Source: CAZGQY01 sp964528035
GTDB lineage: Bacteria; Pseudomonadota; Gammaproteobacteria; Methylococcales; UBA1147
Direction: 5' to 3'
Assembly: GCA_964528035.1 (NCBI GenBank)
Contig: CAZGQY010000142.1
Coordinates: forward strand, 1-11,091
Length of the DNA: 11,091 nucleotides
Positions within the stretch are counted from its first letter, which is position 1. Every line of letters starts with the position of its first letter. Made by a program: the position numbers and the translations under genes. Of the stretch, positions 1-7,547 are shown one piece after another. The notes under the pieces are model-generated. The model did not search any database. It saw nothing but the letters and a program-made list of their open reading frames with translations, and was not told the origin of the DNA.

Positions 1-18
1 AGCGGGCCTCCTGGTTCT

Positions 19-1230
19 TTAAAACAGATCGACTGCGCCCGTGTTTACACTCGATTGGTCGACAGAAGATTTTTCAATCTCTGAGAAAGATGCACGGCCC
101 GTTTCAATCGCGGCATCAAGCGCTTCGATGCGGGCTTTGAAGCGGTCTTCGTACTGTTTGACGCAACTGTCCTGATGACAAATAATCAGCGATTTTAAAT
201 ATTGCTGCAGTGTTTTTGAACGCGTCGTGGACTTTTCCAGAAGCTGGCGGACGATATCGTCAAATTGCAGGGAGATCACCCCTTCCTCGATCAGAGTTTG
301 GATGCTTTTGGATAATTCGTTGATCTGTCCGGATTGCTCACCGGCCAATTGGTTAAGACGAAATAATTCATCCTTCATTTCATCGAAGTTTTGTTGCGAG
401 TCATTGGCCGCTAAATTGTCTGACGATTTGGCATCATCCATGGCACTGTCTACGTTTGTGATCGATTCATCAATGCCAACCAGTAATCCGCGAATTTGTT
501 CGCTGAAGCTGCTGGTTCTTTTTGCTAAATTGCGCACTTCATCTGCAACAACCGCAAATCCGCGTCCGGCTTCTCCTGCTCGGGCTGCTTCGATTGCCGC
601 ATTCAACGCGAGTAAGTCAGTTTGTGATGTGATCTGATTGACGTCATCCAGTAGTTTGGTTACTGCATTAACATGTTCACGCATGGCGTTGAAGTTTTCG
701 GAAATCTGGTCTCTGGATTGGTCGTTTTCGTTTGCTGTGGTGATAAATTCCGCAATAACCGACCGGGTTTTCTGCACAAATGAATTAAGCCCTGCGGATT
801 GTTCCGAGAATTCATTTCCTTGCGAGACAGCCACCAGTTGAGCGACCAATTGGCGTAACATCTTTTGTTGATTGGATGAATCTTCTTCCAGTCCGAATAA
901 GCTATTTGATAATCTTGAGGTTGCGCTGTCGACAACTTCACGGATTTGATCCAGGGTTAAATTGAATGTTTGAAACTGTTCATTGGTATCGTTTAAGGCC
1001 GAGTCCATGAGTTTGTCATAGCGGCCTAACATTACAGATAATTTTTTCTTGTCCTGGTGTTGTTGTTTTTCTTGCCTGGCTTTTTCTGTTCGCGCTTGAA
1101 AAATTACCCATATTAATAAGGAAATGGCGACAAACTGAAGGCAAGCAATTAAACCTGGAATAACTGGGAAAAATCCCAAAGCCAAAGCAACTATTTCGAA
1201 TCCAATCGATATTTTTATTAAGAAATTCAT
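19..1230 (-). CDS. Methyl-accepting chemotaxis protein without a periplasmic sensor domain
   Basis: A chemotaxis signal transducer that should couple through CheW to the CheA kinase. From the ATG at 1230 the protein is 403 aa. It begins with two close hydrophobic segments (about residues 4-21 and 24-44) separated by only a few residues, so there is no real periplasmic domain and no visible HAMP or PAS. A long coiled-coil signalling domain follows. Its hairpin tip, with ALNAAIEAARAG and GRGFAVVADEVR, lies at about residues 204-239 and is nearly canonical. A later LQFDDIVRQLLEKS stretch is typical of this subclass. No CheR-binding NWETF-type tail is seen. The frame stays open to a TTG at 1308, which would add 26 polar residues. 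Neither start has a clear ribosome site; I prefer the ATG because the membrane hairpin then sits at the N-terminus. It is divergent from the diguanylate cyclase gene. Family is certain, the signal sensed is unknown. Confidence 0.93.
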   Translation of the reverse strand: MNFLIKISIGFEIVALALGFFPVIPGLIACLQFVAISLLIWVIFQARTEKARQEKQQHQDKKKLSVMLGRYDKLMDSALNDTNEQFQTFNLTLDQIREVVDSATSRLSNSLFGLEEDSSNQQKMLRQLVAQLVAVSQGNEFSEQSAGLNSFVQKTRSVIAEFITTANENDQSRDQISENFNAMREHVNAVTKLLDDVNQITSQTDLLALNAAIEAARAGEAGRGFAVVADEVRNLAKRTSSFSEQIRGLLVGIDESITNVDSAMDDAKSSDNLAANDSQQNFDEMKDELFRLNQLAGEQSGQINELSKSIQTLIEEGVISLQFDDIVRQLLEKSTTRSKTLQQYLKSLIICHQDSCVKQYEDRFKARIEALDAAIETGRASFSEIEKSSVDQSSVNTGAVDLF

Positions 1231-1433
1231 GTTTATTGCGGCATAGCTGGACAGGGAACAAAGATGTATTTTATTCCTTGATTCTAGATTAGAAATTCGA
1301 ATAGACAATGAAAAACAGGAGTTTTTGTAAAATTTCCTGCCTTAATATAGGTATTGTGGATTTACGCTAGAAGAGTTTTGGTTTTATGGTCTAGAATTGG
1401 ATTGTCTTTTAAAAGAAAGTATGGCGAATTTAA

Positions 1434-2750
1434 TTGGAAACTCTTGTTGACACCGCATCGGCGACGATAGATAAAAACCTGCGAGTGGAGAAGGCAATTC
1501 AACAGAATCGGGTTCTGGTGGTGGAAGACAGTAAATCCTTATTGGTTTTATTGTGTGCTTATGTCCATAATTATGAAGATCTTGAGGCGCTTCCTGCCAG
1601 CAGTATGAGCGAGGCGAAAGATCAGATCGAAAAGTATTCTGATCAAATATATTGTGCGATTTCCGATCTGAATCTGCCTGATTCTCCGAACGGTGAAATC
1701 GTGGATTTGATCCAACAGTATGATATCCCAGTCATTGTACTAACCGGGTCAATGGATGCGACCTTGCGTGACAGCATGCTTGAAAAATCGGTGCTGGATT
1801 ATGTTGTGAAGAGTCAGGCTTCGGAATTGGAGTATGTGGCCAGCCTGGTCAATCGCTTGTACAAAAACAAGTCGACTAAAGTATTGGTTGTTGACGATTC
1901 ACCGAGCTATAGGGCGTACCTAAAAGCTTTGTTAGATCGATATTGTTATGAAACTTTGACTGCAGAAAATGGCCGCAAAGGTTTGCAGGTATTGGCAGAA
2001 AACCCCGATATTAGTCTGATTATCAGCGATCTGAATATGCCTGAGATGGACGGCTCGCAAATGATTGTTGCCATTCGTCAGGATTATCAACGTGAAGATC
2101 TTTCAATTATCGGGTTGTCTGATACCTCCAAAAAGGGCATTTCGGCCATGCTGCTGAAAGCGGGTGCGAACGATTTTGTGGCTAAAGGCTTCGAAATCGA
2201 AGAGTTTTATTGTCGAGTCATGCAGAACATCGATATGATCCGCTATGTTCGCCAGATCCGGGATACCGCAACACGTGATTTTCTGACTAAAATCCATAAT
2301 CGTAATTATTTATTTGATGTCGGTGCAGCGCTGTACGAGAACGCCCGTCGCGGCAATATAAAAATTGCTGCTGCTCTGATTGATGCCGATCATTTCAAAA
2401 ATATCAATGATACTCATGGCCACCATGTTGGTGATGAAGCCCTGAAAGCCATAGCTAGTTGTCTTGTGGAAACACTGCGTACCTCAGATGTAGTTGCCCG
2501 TTTTGGTGGCGAAGAGTTTGTGTGTATGGTGATTGTTGATCAGGAAAGTGATGCCAGGGAGGTGTTTGAACGAGTCCGACAGGCCATTGAATTGATTGAG
2601 CTTAAGGTGGACAATCAAATAGTACCGCTTCGAGTGAGTATAGGGGTATCTTTGCAGTTGGGTGATTCACTCGATCTGATGTTGCAACAAGCCGATGAAG
2701 CCGTCTATAAGGCCAAGGAGGCTGGGCGTAATTGTGTGGTTTGTTTGTAG
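1434..2750 (+). CDS. Diguanylate cyclase with two receiver domains (REC-REC-GGDEF, PleD-like architecture)
   Basis: Predicted to make cyclic di-GMP from two GTP under phosphorelay control. REC1 covers about residues 26-142, with acidic pair E31/D32, phospho-acceptor D78 in SDLNLPD, T104 and K126. REC2 covers about 148-268, with D154/D155, acceptor D199 in SDLNMPEMDG, S229 and K251. The GGDEF domain runs from about 276 to the end; the active-site loop is GGEEF (358-362), and RTSD at 349-352 fits the RxxD inhibitory site five residues upstream. Both receivers and the cyclase therefore look intact. The order matches PleD of Caulobacter, but this says nothing about shared targets. No kinase is encoded nearby. 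The start is TTG, since an in-frame TAA lies just before it; the ribosome site is weak, and a GTG at 1485 is an alternative that still keeps REC1 whole. Confidence 0.94.
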   Translation: METLVDTASATIDKNLRVEKAIQQNRVLVVEDSKSLLVLLCAYVHNYEDLEALPASSMSEAKDQIEKYSDQIYCAISDLNLPDSPNGEIVDLIQQYDIPVIVLTGSMDATLRDSMLEKSVLDYVVKSQASELEYVASLVNRLYKNKSTKVLVVDDSPSYRAYLKALLDRYCYETLTAENGRKGLQVLAENPDISLIISDLNMPEMDGSQMIVAIRQDYQREDLSIIGLSDTSKKGISAMLLKAGANDFVAKGFEIEEFYCRVMQNIDMIRYVRQIRDTATRDFLTKIHNRNYLFDVGAALYENARRGNIKIAAALIDADHFKNINDTHGHHVGDEALKAIASCLVETLRTSDVVARFGGEEFVCMVIVDQESDAREVFERVRQAIELIELKVDNQIVPLRVSIGVSLQLGDSLDLMLQQADEAVYKAKEAGRNCVVCL

Positions 2751-2774
2751 TTGAGATTTCCTGCCGCCTGTTTA

Positions 2775-3701
2775 TTAGCTTTTCCTTCTCTGCAAACTAC
2801 GATCTAAAAGCAAAAATCCACCTGCTAACGAGATCAATAGAGTAAATATCCCATAGACTATTGAAATAGAAACAATGCTTTCAGCGCTTAAGCCTGTGGG
2901 CGCTAAGAATATCAATGCTGTAGTTTCCCGAGTACCCCAGTCTGCGACAGTGATGGGCAATAAAGTGATTGCGCCGAAAACCAATGGCAATAAGATAATG
3001 AATAGAAGGGTGTTTTCCAGGTAGCCGAAACCTTGGGCGGCCATACAAAAATTAATCACCAATAAAAATTGAATTAATAGAGAAAGGCAGTAATGTCCGG
3101 GTGATTTGAGTACGCGCTGAATCTGCATAAATATTTTGCTGTCCGCTGGAAACCAGTTTTTATATTTTCGGTAGAGGGGGATCACGATCAACAAAAAAAC
3201 AAATAGACCGGCATACAATGAGACAAATTTATTGCCTTCAGGTACGATCCCGAGCCAATAGTAAACAGGCAGTAGTAATACGATCATTAGAAAGAGAACG
3301 ATTTGTCCGGATGCTCTGTCTAACACTTGACTGACGATAATGGTACGGCTGTCTGCGTAGTTGCGCACCAGTTGGTAACGGGTAATCTCGCTTGCGATCA
3401 TCGTCGGGCCAAATTGTCCGAAAAAAGCCGCCAGCCAGATACTTCGAAGTAAGTGAGAAAAGGGGATGATGATATTCAGTCCTGCTGCAATCCACTGCCA
3501 TCGCCTGGCGAACAATAATAAGCCTAAAAAATTCATGAGGAGCATAGCCACTGCAATATTGAGATCGAATTGCAGTAGGTTATTGCGGATTTCTGCGGTA
3601 TTCAGACGAAACAGAATAATGCTCATGAGGCCCGCGGTAAACGCTATGCGTACTTCCAACCGGTTGAAAAAAGTCCTGTACTGGCAGAGGAACACATTCA
3701 T
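2775..3701 (-). CDS. UPF0104 / LPG_synthase_TM family integral membrane protein
   Basis: A 308-aa, highly hydrophobic protein with about seven or eight predicted membrane helices. It resembles the membrane half of lysylphosphatidylglycerol synthases (LPG_synthase_TM, PF03706; AglD/MprF type). The family signature lies at about residues 95-135: a GP-containing helix end, SEITRYQLV, then VSQVLDRASGQ, matching the usual pattern of a charged loop followed by a DR pair. Known relatives flip aminoacylated lipids or act next to glycosyltransferases handling lipid-linked sugars. There is no soluble aminoacyltransferase domain, so it is not a complete MprF. It follows the glycosyltransferase gene with three bases between stop and start, so the two are surely cotranscribed. 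It converges on the diguanylate cyclase gene with only a short gap and no clear terminator. A lipid translocase or lipid-presenting role is inferred. Confidence 0.85.
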   Translation of the reverse strand: MNVFLCQYRTFFNRLEVRIAFTAGLMSIILFRLNTAEIRNNLLQFDLNIAVAMLLMNFLGLLLFARRWQWIAAGLNIIIPFSHLLRSIWLAAFFGQFGPTMIASEITRYQLVRNYADSRTIIVSQVLDRASGQIVLFLMIVLLLPVYYWLGIVPEGNKFVSLYAGLFVFLLIVIPLYRKYKNWFPADSKIFMQIQRVLKSPGHYCLSLLIQFLLVINFCMAAQGFGYLENTLLFIILLPLVFGAITLLPITVADWGTRETTALIFLAPTGLSAESIVSISIVYGIFTLLISLAGGFLLLDRSLQRRKS

Positions 3702-3704
3702 ATT

Positions 3705-4748
3705 TTAGTGTGGTTTTATGGGTGGCTTAGGGGAATTGTCCACCGAAATAAACGCATCGAAGCAGGCCTGCCATGTCAAAGGTTTTTCGACGGGTGCCTG
3801 GCATCTGAATTGGTTCAGCATGACAGAATCTGTGATCATTTTTTTCAGGAGTTGTTTGTATAATCCCCATTCACCAACAGGGACTCGATAGCCGGATGTT
3901 TGGTGTTTTATCAGTTTTTGGCAATGGCCGGTCTCTGTTGCGATTGCCGGGATATGTGCTGCAACGGCTTCGGCTAAGGCCATACCAAATGATTCGTAAT
4001 AGCTTGCGGACATAAACACATCAATGGTTTTCAATAATTCAGCTAATCGTTTAGAGCTTGATGTTTGGTGGAATATGATTCGCTGATCAAGATTTAGTTT
4101 TCGAATTTTGGCATTAAATTCTTTGAAGAATGCTGGATCCCTGTTTTGGTCACCGCTAATATGCCAGATCCAGGGATGTTGACGTAATTGGGAAAGTATT
4201 TCGAGTAGATGAATATAACCTTTATCGGCTGTTAAACACCCGACGGTTAATAGATTTTTAGTTTGACGGGACGGTTGCGCGGTGCGCTCTGAGAGTAAGA
4301 AAATATTGTCTACGCCCGGTTGGGATAAAATTATGGGAGTGGATGGGTAAATTCGGCTCAATACGTTTTTAACACGGCGACCAGTAACGATTAACGAGTC
4401 AACACTGTTTATTGCTTTGGTTTCCTGATTTTGCAACATATAGCGGTGTCTATCCGTTAATCTTGGGTTGAGAGAGGGTAGATAATGAAGCAATAGTGCA
4501 TGATGGGTGGGTGATTCCAAAAGGTGACCTTTTCCCAGTTCGTCCATAAACAGACTATCCCAAACGATGACACCGGGGGTATTATGACTGAGAATGGTTT
4601 TAATCTGCTGTGGCAATTGTTCAACAGAAACCGGAATTGAATTTAATGGGTACTGTGATTGTTGTGCGTGTTCAATGATGTGACGGTTGAATACATTGCC
4701 GCCGCTGGTGAATGCGTCTAAAGGCGGATGAATAAATAGTATCGACAT
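3705..4748 (-). CDS. Glycosyltransferase, GT4-like (group 1), GT-B fold
   Basis: A 347-aa retaining glycosyltransferase expected to move a sugar from a nucleotide donor to an unknown acceptor on the cytoplasmic side. The N-terminal acceptor half starts directly with ILFIHPPLDAFTSGGNVFN, a glycine loop typical of GT-B enzymes. The donor half begins at about residue 163 with LLTVGCLTADKGY (a variant of the GRLxxxKG loop). The EX7E motif is present as E252-SFGMALA-E260, followed by IPAIATETGH. There is no signal peptide or membrane segment. The product cannot be named from sequence. It is the first gene of a minus-strand pair with the LPG_synthase_TM gene and divergent from the CDP-alcohol phosphatidyltransferase gene, which favours a lipid or polyprenol-linked acceptor; that is inference. 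The ATG has no strong ribosome site. Confidence 0.9.
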   Translation of the reverse strand: MSILFIHPPLDAFTSGGNVFNRHIIEHAQQSQYPLNSIPVSVEQLPQQIKTILSHNTPGVIVWDSLFMDELGKGHLLESPTHHALLLHYLPSLNPRLTDRHRYMLQNQETKAINSVDSLIVTGRRVKNVLSRIYPSTPIILSQPGVDNIFLLSERTAQPSRQTKNLLTVGCLTADKGYIHLLEILSQLRQHPWIWHISGDQNRDPAFFKEFNAKIRKLNLDQRIIFHQTSSSKRLAELLKTIDVFMSASYYESFGMALAEAVAAHIPAIATETGHCQKLIKHQTSGYRVPVGEWGLYKQLLKKMITDSVMLNQFRCQAPVEKPLTWQACFDAFISVDNSPKPPIKPH

Positions 4749-4926
4749 GCTTGCATCATAAAGCTTTTTGCAGAGTATGGGAGAATCTATTCAGTATGTA
4801 CGGGATTTTATATACGTGAATCAGTTCCTATGAGTTTTGTTTTAACAACCCAGGATTTTGAAGTGTGAATAACCAAATACCTGCAGTCTTCACCAACGAC
4901 GGTTAATAGATTCATTTGGGAATGCT

Positions 4927-5610
4927 ATGCCAGAAAACCAACAATCAATATTTGTGCAATGGGCAGAATGGCATGCACTGGTTACTGTCGCTGGACTGAC
5001 TATGGGGCTGACCCTTTCTGTCGAAGGTGGTTTGTTTGTTTGCGCATCACTTTCCTTTATTTTTTTTGTTTTCCATAGTCGAGGTCAGTGGACTTCAAAG
5101 CAAAGATTTGGGTGGGCGAATACCATAACATCAGTGCGAATTATGGGAATCTTATATTTGCTTTTTGAGACTACATTACGGTCACAAACGATATTCGCAT
5201 TGGCGGTAATATTATTTGCTCTGGATGCTGCCGATGGCTGGCTTGCACGTCGTTACGGATTAGTTTCTGAATTCGGCGAATATTTCGATAAGGAGGCTGA
5301 TGCCCTTTTTATGTTGGTGTTGTGCCTGCTTTTATATCGGAATCAGGGTGTGGGTTTATGGGTTTTGTTTCCAGGAACACTGCGTTATCTCTTTGTGGTG
5401 TTTATGCGATTTGCAAAACCGGTTAAGCAAAAAGAATCGAGAAATCAATGGGGGTGTTGGATTTTCTTTTTAATGATGTCCTCGTTGATTCTTTGTTTTA
5501 CTCCATATATTGATTTGTTTTTGCCTGTTTTAATAGTTATGACAGTCGTTCTAGTGGGGTCTTTTGCACATTCGATCAAAGATTTGTATGTCCTGGAGAA
5601 ACTGAAATAA
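4927..5610 (+). CDS. CDP-alcohol phosphatidyltransferase family membrane enzyme
   Basis: A 227-aa membrane protein of the family that transfers a phospho-alcohol from a CDP-activated donor to a second alcohol, as in phosphatidylglycerophosphate, phosphatidylserine and phosphatidylinositol synthesis. The full catalytic signature DxxDGxxAR(x8)GxxxDxxxD is present: D100, D103, G104, A107, R108, G117, D121, D125. Hydrophobic segments lie before it (about 20-50 and 70-98) and after it (about 126-220), giving roughly six helices. The approximately 55-residue N-terminal hydrophobic hairpin before the family core is somewhat longer than in minimal members. The alcohol substrate cannot be read from sequence; it is not clearly PgsA or PssA. 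A methyltransferase gene starts on the next base after its stop. The upstream 178-bp gap is divergent with the glycosyltransferase gene and probably holds both promoters, but I see no convincing boxes. Confidence 0.93.
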   Translation: MPENQQSIFVQWAEWHALVTVAGLTMGLTLSVEGGLFVCASLSFIFFVFHSRGQWTSKQRFGWANTITSVRIMGILYLLFETTLRSQTIFALAVILFALDAADGWLARRYGLVSEFGEYFDKEADALFMLVLCLLLYRNQGVGLWVLFPGTLRYLFVVFMRFAKPVKQKESRNQWGCWIFFLMMSSLILCFTPYIDLFLPVLIVMTVVLVGSFAHSIKDLYVLEKLK

Positions 5611-6363
5611 ATGGGACCGGAAATTAAAAACGTTAGCGGGCAGGACGATGTTCGATCATTTTTCAATCATGTTGCTCGTGAATATAAAGACCAGCATGGC
5701 AGCCCAAAAAAATTACTCGAATATCGGCTTTCTTTAATCTGTAAATTACTGGGTTCATGCAAAAAGAACAGTTTGCTCGAGGTGGGGTGCGGAACCGGGA
5801 TTCATCTTTTTGAGCTTGCGAGTGATTTCAATCTAGTGTTAGGAACAGATCTTTCGCCGATCATGATCGAAAAGGCGATTCAGCATCGCAAGCATTGTGC
5901 GAATAAAGATAAGATAAATCTGGCCGTAGATCCAGCCGAACATCTGTCCACTGTATCCGACAATCAAATCAGTGTTGTCATTTGTATCGGTGCCTTTGAA
6001 CATATGCTGGATAAGGCGGCGGTATTAAGACAGATATACAGAGTGATGGAGCCTGGTGGGGTATTTGTTTGTCTTACGCCTAATGGGGAGTATGTGTGGT
6101 ACCGCTGGATTGCCAACTGGCTGGGGTTTAATGTTCGACATCTAAGTACAGATTCCTTTTTAACCGCTGATCAGCTTTTAGATTTAGTGCAATCAGCTGG
6201 ATATTGCAGGCCGGAAATTGATTATTGGAGTTTTATTCCGAAAGGTGATGTTGGGATTTGTGTTGCGACTTTTCTGGAGGTTTTTGACAAAATTGGAAAA
6301 GTTCTGCGGATATCTAGCTTTAGAGGCGGCATCCATTTTAAAGCGGTTAAACCTGTTTCCTAG
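5611..6363 (+). CDS. Class I SAM-dependent methyltransferase (Methyltransf_11/25-like)
   Basis: A 250-aa soluble methyltransferase with a Rossmann fold. Motif I is LEVGCGTG at residues 56-63, the acidic residue at the end of beta 2 is D80 (GTDLSP), and the motif following beta 4 reads VICIGAFEHMLD (about 127-138), then RVMEPGG. The substrate is unknown; the shape resembles UbiE/COQ5-like and small-molecule methyltransferases. The ATG directly follows the TAA of the phosphatidyltransferase gene, with GGAGA about eleven bases upstream inside that gene, so translation is coupled. The stop codon TAG lies at the boundary of a MITE: T and A match the presumed target duplication and G is the first element base. 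Without the insertion this frame would stay open for about 24 more codons into the REP doublet, so the present C-terminus may have been set by the insertion. Confidence 0.92.
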   Translation: MGPEIKNVSGQDDVRSFFNHVAREYKDQHGSPKKLLEYRLSLICKLLGSCKKNSLLEVGCGTGIHLFELASDFNLVLGTDLSPIMIEKAIQHRKHCANKDKINLAVDPAEHLSTVSDNQISVVICIGAFEHMLDKAAVLRQIYRVMEPGGVFVCLTPNGEYVWYRWIANWLGFNVRHLSTDSFLTADQLLDLVQSAGYCRPEIDYWSFIPKGDVGICVATFLEVFDKIGKVLRISSFRGGIHFKAVKPVS

Positions 6364-6525
6364 GAGGCTGTCCGAGAATAGAAGTCGTCGCGAGGAAAAG
6401 TGGTTTTGAGGCCATTATTTCGATTAAAAGAGGCGAATATCAGAAATTTTTAATGATATTAATCGGGAAAATGGGCCAAAACCCACTTTTTCGCAGTAGG
6501 GATTCTATTTTCGGACAGCCTCCTA
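6361..6525. mobile_element. MITE-like palindromic element with 23-bp terminal inverted repeats
   Basis: The ends at 6361-6383 and 6503-6525 are inverted copies that differ at one base of 23; each begins TAGGAGGCTGTCCGA or TAGGAGGCTGTCCGA with the mismatch just after. Imperfect complementarity continues inward (shared AAAAGTGG, TTTTG and CGATTAA blocks), so almost the whole element can fold into one long hairpin. It has no coding capacity. If the outer TA at each end is the target duplication, the element proper is 6363-6523 (161 bp); a TA duplication is also palindromic, so the boundary is not certain. It lies between two convergent genes and could serve as a bidirectional terminator. The ends look like those of an autonomous insertion sequence elsewhere in the genome, family not assigned. 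Confidence 0.85.
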
Positions 6526-6534
6526 TGGTTCCTG

Positions 6535-6609
6535 CCCCGGATTCCGTTACACTCCATCCAGGCTACATTCGGATACCTGTAGCCTGGATGGAGTGTAACG
6601 GAATCGGGG
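6535..6609. repeat. Inverted pair of GTAG-type REP sequences (BIME-like doublet)
   Basis: Arms 6540-6566 and 6579-6605 are perfect 27-base inverted copies around a 12-base loop, extended by four more pairs (6535-6538 with 6606-6609) past a bulged G at 6539. Read outward from the loop each unit starts GTAG, then CCTGGAT, a short loop, and ATCCGGGG or ATCGGGG. This is the layout of GTAG-class REPs, which are moved by RAYT (TnpA-REP) transposases. The right unit has lost one C, leaving its own inner stem weaker. The structure sits in a convergent gap where REPs are usual, and the RNA hairpin would be strong on either strand, so it may end or stabilise transcripts of both methyltransferase genes. 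No RAYT gene is in the window. Confidence 0.85.
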
Positions 6610-6628
6610 AAGGTTCTGCGATATCCTC

Positions 6629-7534
6629 CTAGCGATTTTTCTGTGCCAATAAATCTATTTGATGGACGATTATTCCCAGGATATTGGCGTCCAGGAGCTG
6701 TGCTCTTTGTTGCCTCCATTGTCGTAGTTTGTCCGGCTCGATTTCTAAATTGTGTGAGGCTTCTTTTGCAATCCAATACAGCATAGATTCTATGCAACTC
6801 GAGTCCTGATTTCGATATTTACCCAGCAAGGGTGTCATATTCCAATCCGAGCTACCCAGTGCGGCGATGCCGAAGCCATAATCTGTGAGTGCCGAATGCA
6901 GCCGACGGCCACTGCGGGTGCCGCCGCTCTGTTGTGTGTTGATTCGCCTGTTTTCCATGCTTTGGTTATAGTGCGTTAAAACTTTGGTTTCGAATGCTCT
7001 ATCTGGGTATTCAGGAAAAAGACAGGTTTCGCCATCATAATTTAATGAAGTATAGAAGCATCCATTTTTACTCAGACAGTGGTGAATTTGTTGTACAGCT
7101 GTGGGCAATGGGACAAGATCCATGACCGCGTGCGCAGTGATGAGGTCGAATTGGGCGGCCGAAAAGGATTCTTTTAGTTCTGTGATCGAGCCTTGACAAA
7201 AATCAACCCGAATCATTTTTTCGCGCCGAGTAGCGACTAATGACTCGTCTTGTTGCTCAATGTGGTAGCCGGATTTATTTAGGTGCGTTTTTATAGTTTT
7301 AAGGGCTGTGTTCAGTAAGCTTTCATCGATATCGAAACCTGTAATGTGTAAGTTATTGCCGTTAAACCTTTCGATCAGACGGCGTAACATGGCGCCGTTT
7401 CCAGTGCCAAGATCCAGCCAGCGAAAAGTTTTATTAATGCTCAATACCGTATCCAGAGCATTCAGCACATCGGTATTCAGGCTTCTGCTATCCAGGCTAA
7501 ATTTAGCGTTTAAATAGTCTTCAAATTTTGACAT
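6629..7534 (-). CDS. Class I SAM-dependent methyltransferase, last gene of the pterin-like operon
   Basis: A 301-aa protein (from the ATG at 7534) with SAM-binding motif I as WLDLGTGNGAML at about residues 39-50, an acidic FDIDES motif at about 65-70, and a later FDLITAHAVMDLVP block that carries the motif II region. The C-terminal half has no motif I know. Length and layout differ from the other methyltransferase in the window, so the two are not recent duplicates. It is the last gene after the PTPS-fold gene. The frame continues upstream to an ATG at 7579, which has a reasonable GGGA ribosome site but would overlap the preceding gene by about 32 bases; the internal ATG, just beyond that gene's stop, looks more natural because SKFEDYL begins the conserved-looking part. 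Substrate unknown; a pterin or pyrimidine product of the operon is inferred from context. Confidence 0.88.
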   Translation of the reverse strand: MSKFEDYLNAKFSLDSRSLNTDVLNALDTVLSINKTFRWLDLGTGNGAMLRRLIERFNGNNLHITGFDIDESLLNTALKTIKTHLNKSGYHIEQQDESLVATRREKMIRVDFCQGSITELKESFSAAQFDLITAHAVMDLVPLPTAVQQIHHCLSKNGCFYTSLNYDGETCLFPEYPDRAFETKVLTHYNQSMENRRINTQQSGGTRSGRRLHSALTDYGFGIAALGSSDWNMTPLLGKYRNQDSSCIESMLYWIAKEASHNLEIEPDKLRQWRQQRAQLLDANILGIIVHQIDLLAQKNR

Positions 7535-7547
7535 GACGAGACTTTGC

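Noticed and set aside
2751..2774. Possible shared terminator between the convergent diguanylate cyclase and LPG_synthase_TM genes
   Set aside because: The gap is 24 bases and no stem with a T-run can be drawn.
4783..4913. 9-bp inverted pair gaatctatt / aatagattc in the divergent promoter gap
   Set aside because: Short, far apart and AT-rich, without target duplication; likely chance in a promoter region.
6218..6409. 63-codon plus-strand frame overlapping the methyltransferase end and the MITE
   Set aside because: It is an alternative frame of the methyltransferase gene and ends within the mobile element; no family resemblance.
6622..6631. TAGGAGG at the minus-strand methyltransferase stop, resembling the MITE end
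   Set aside because: Only seven bases match continuously, and the following bases agree at about chance level; not enough for a solo element end.
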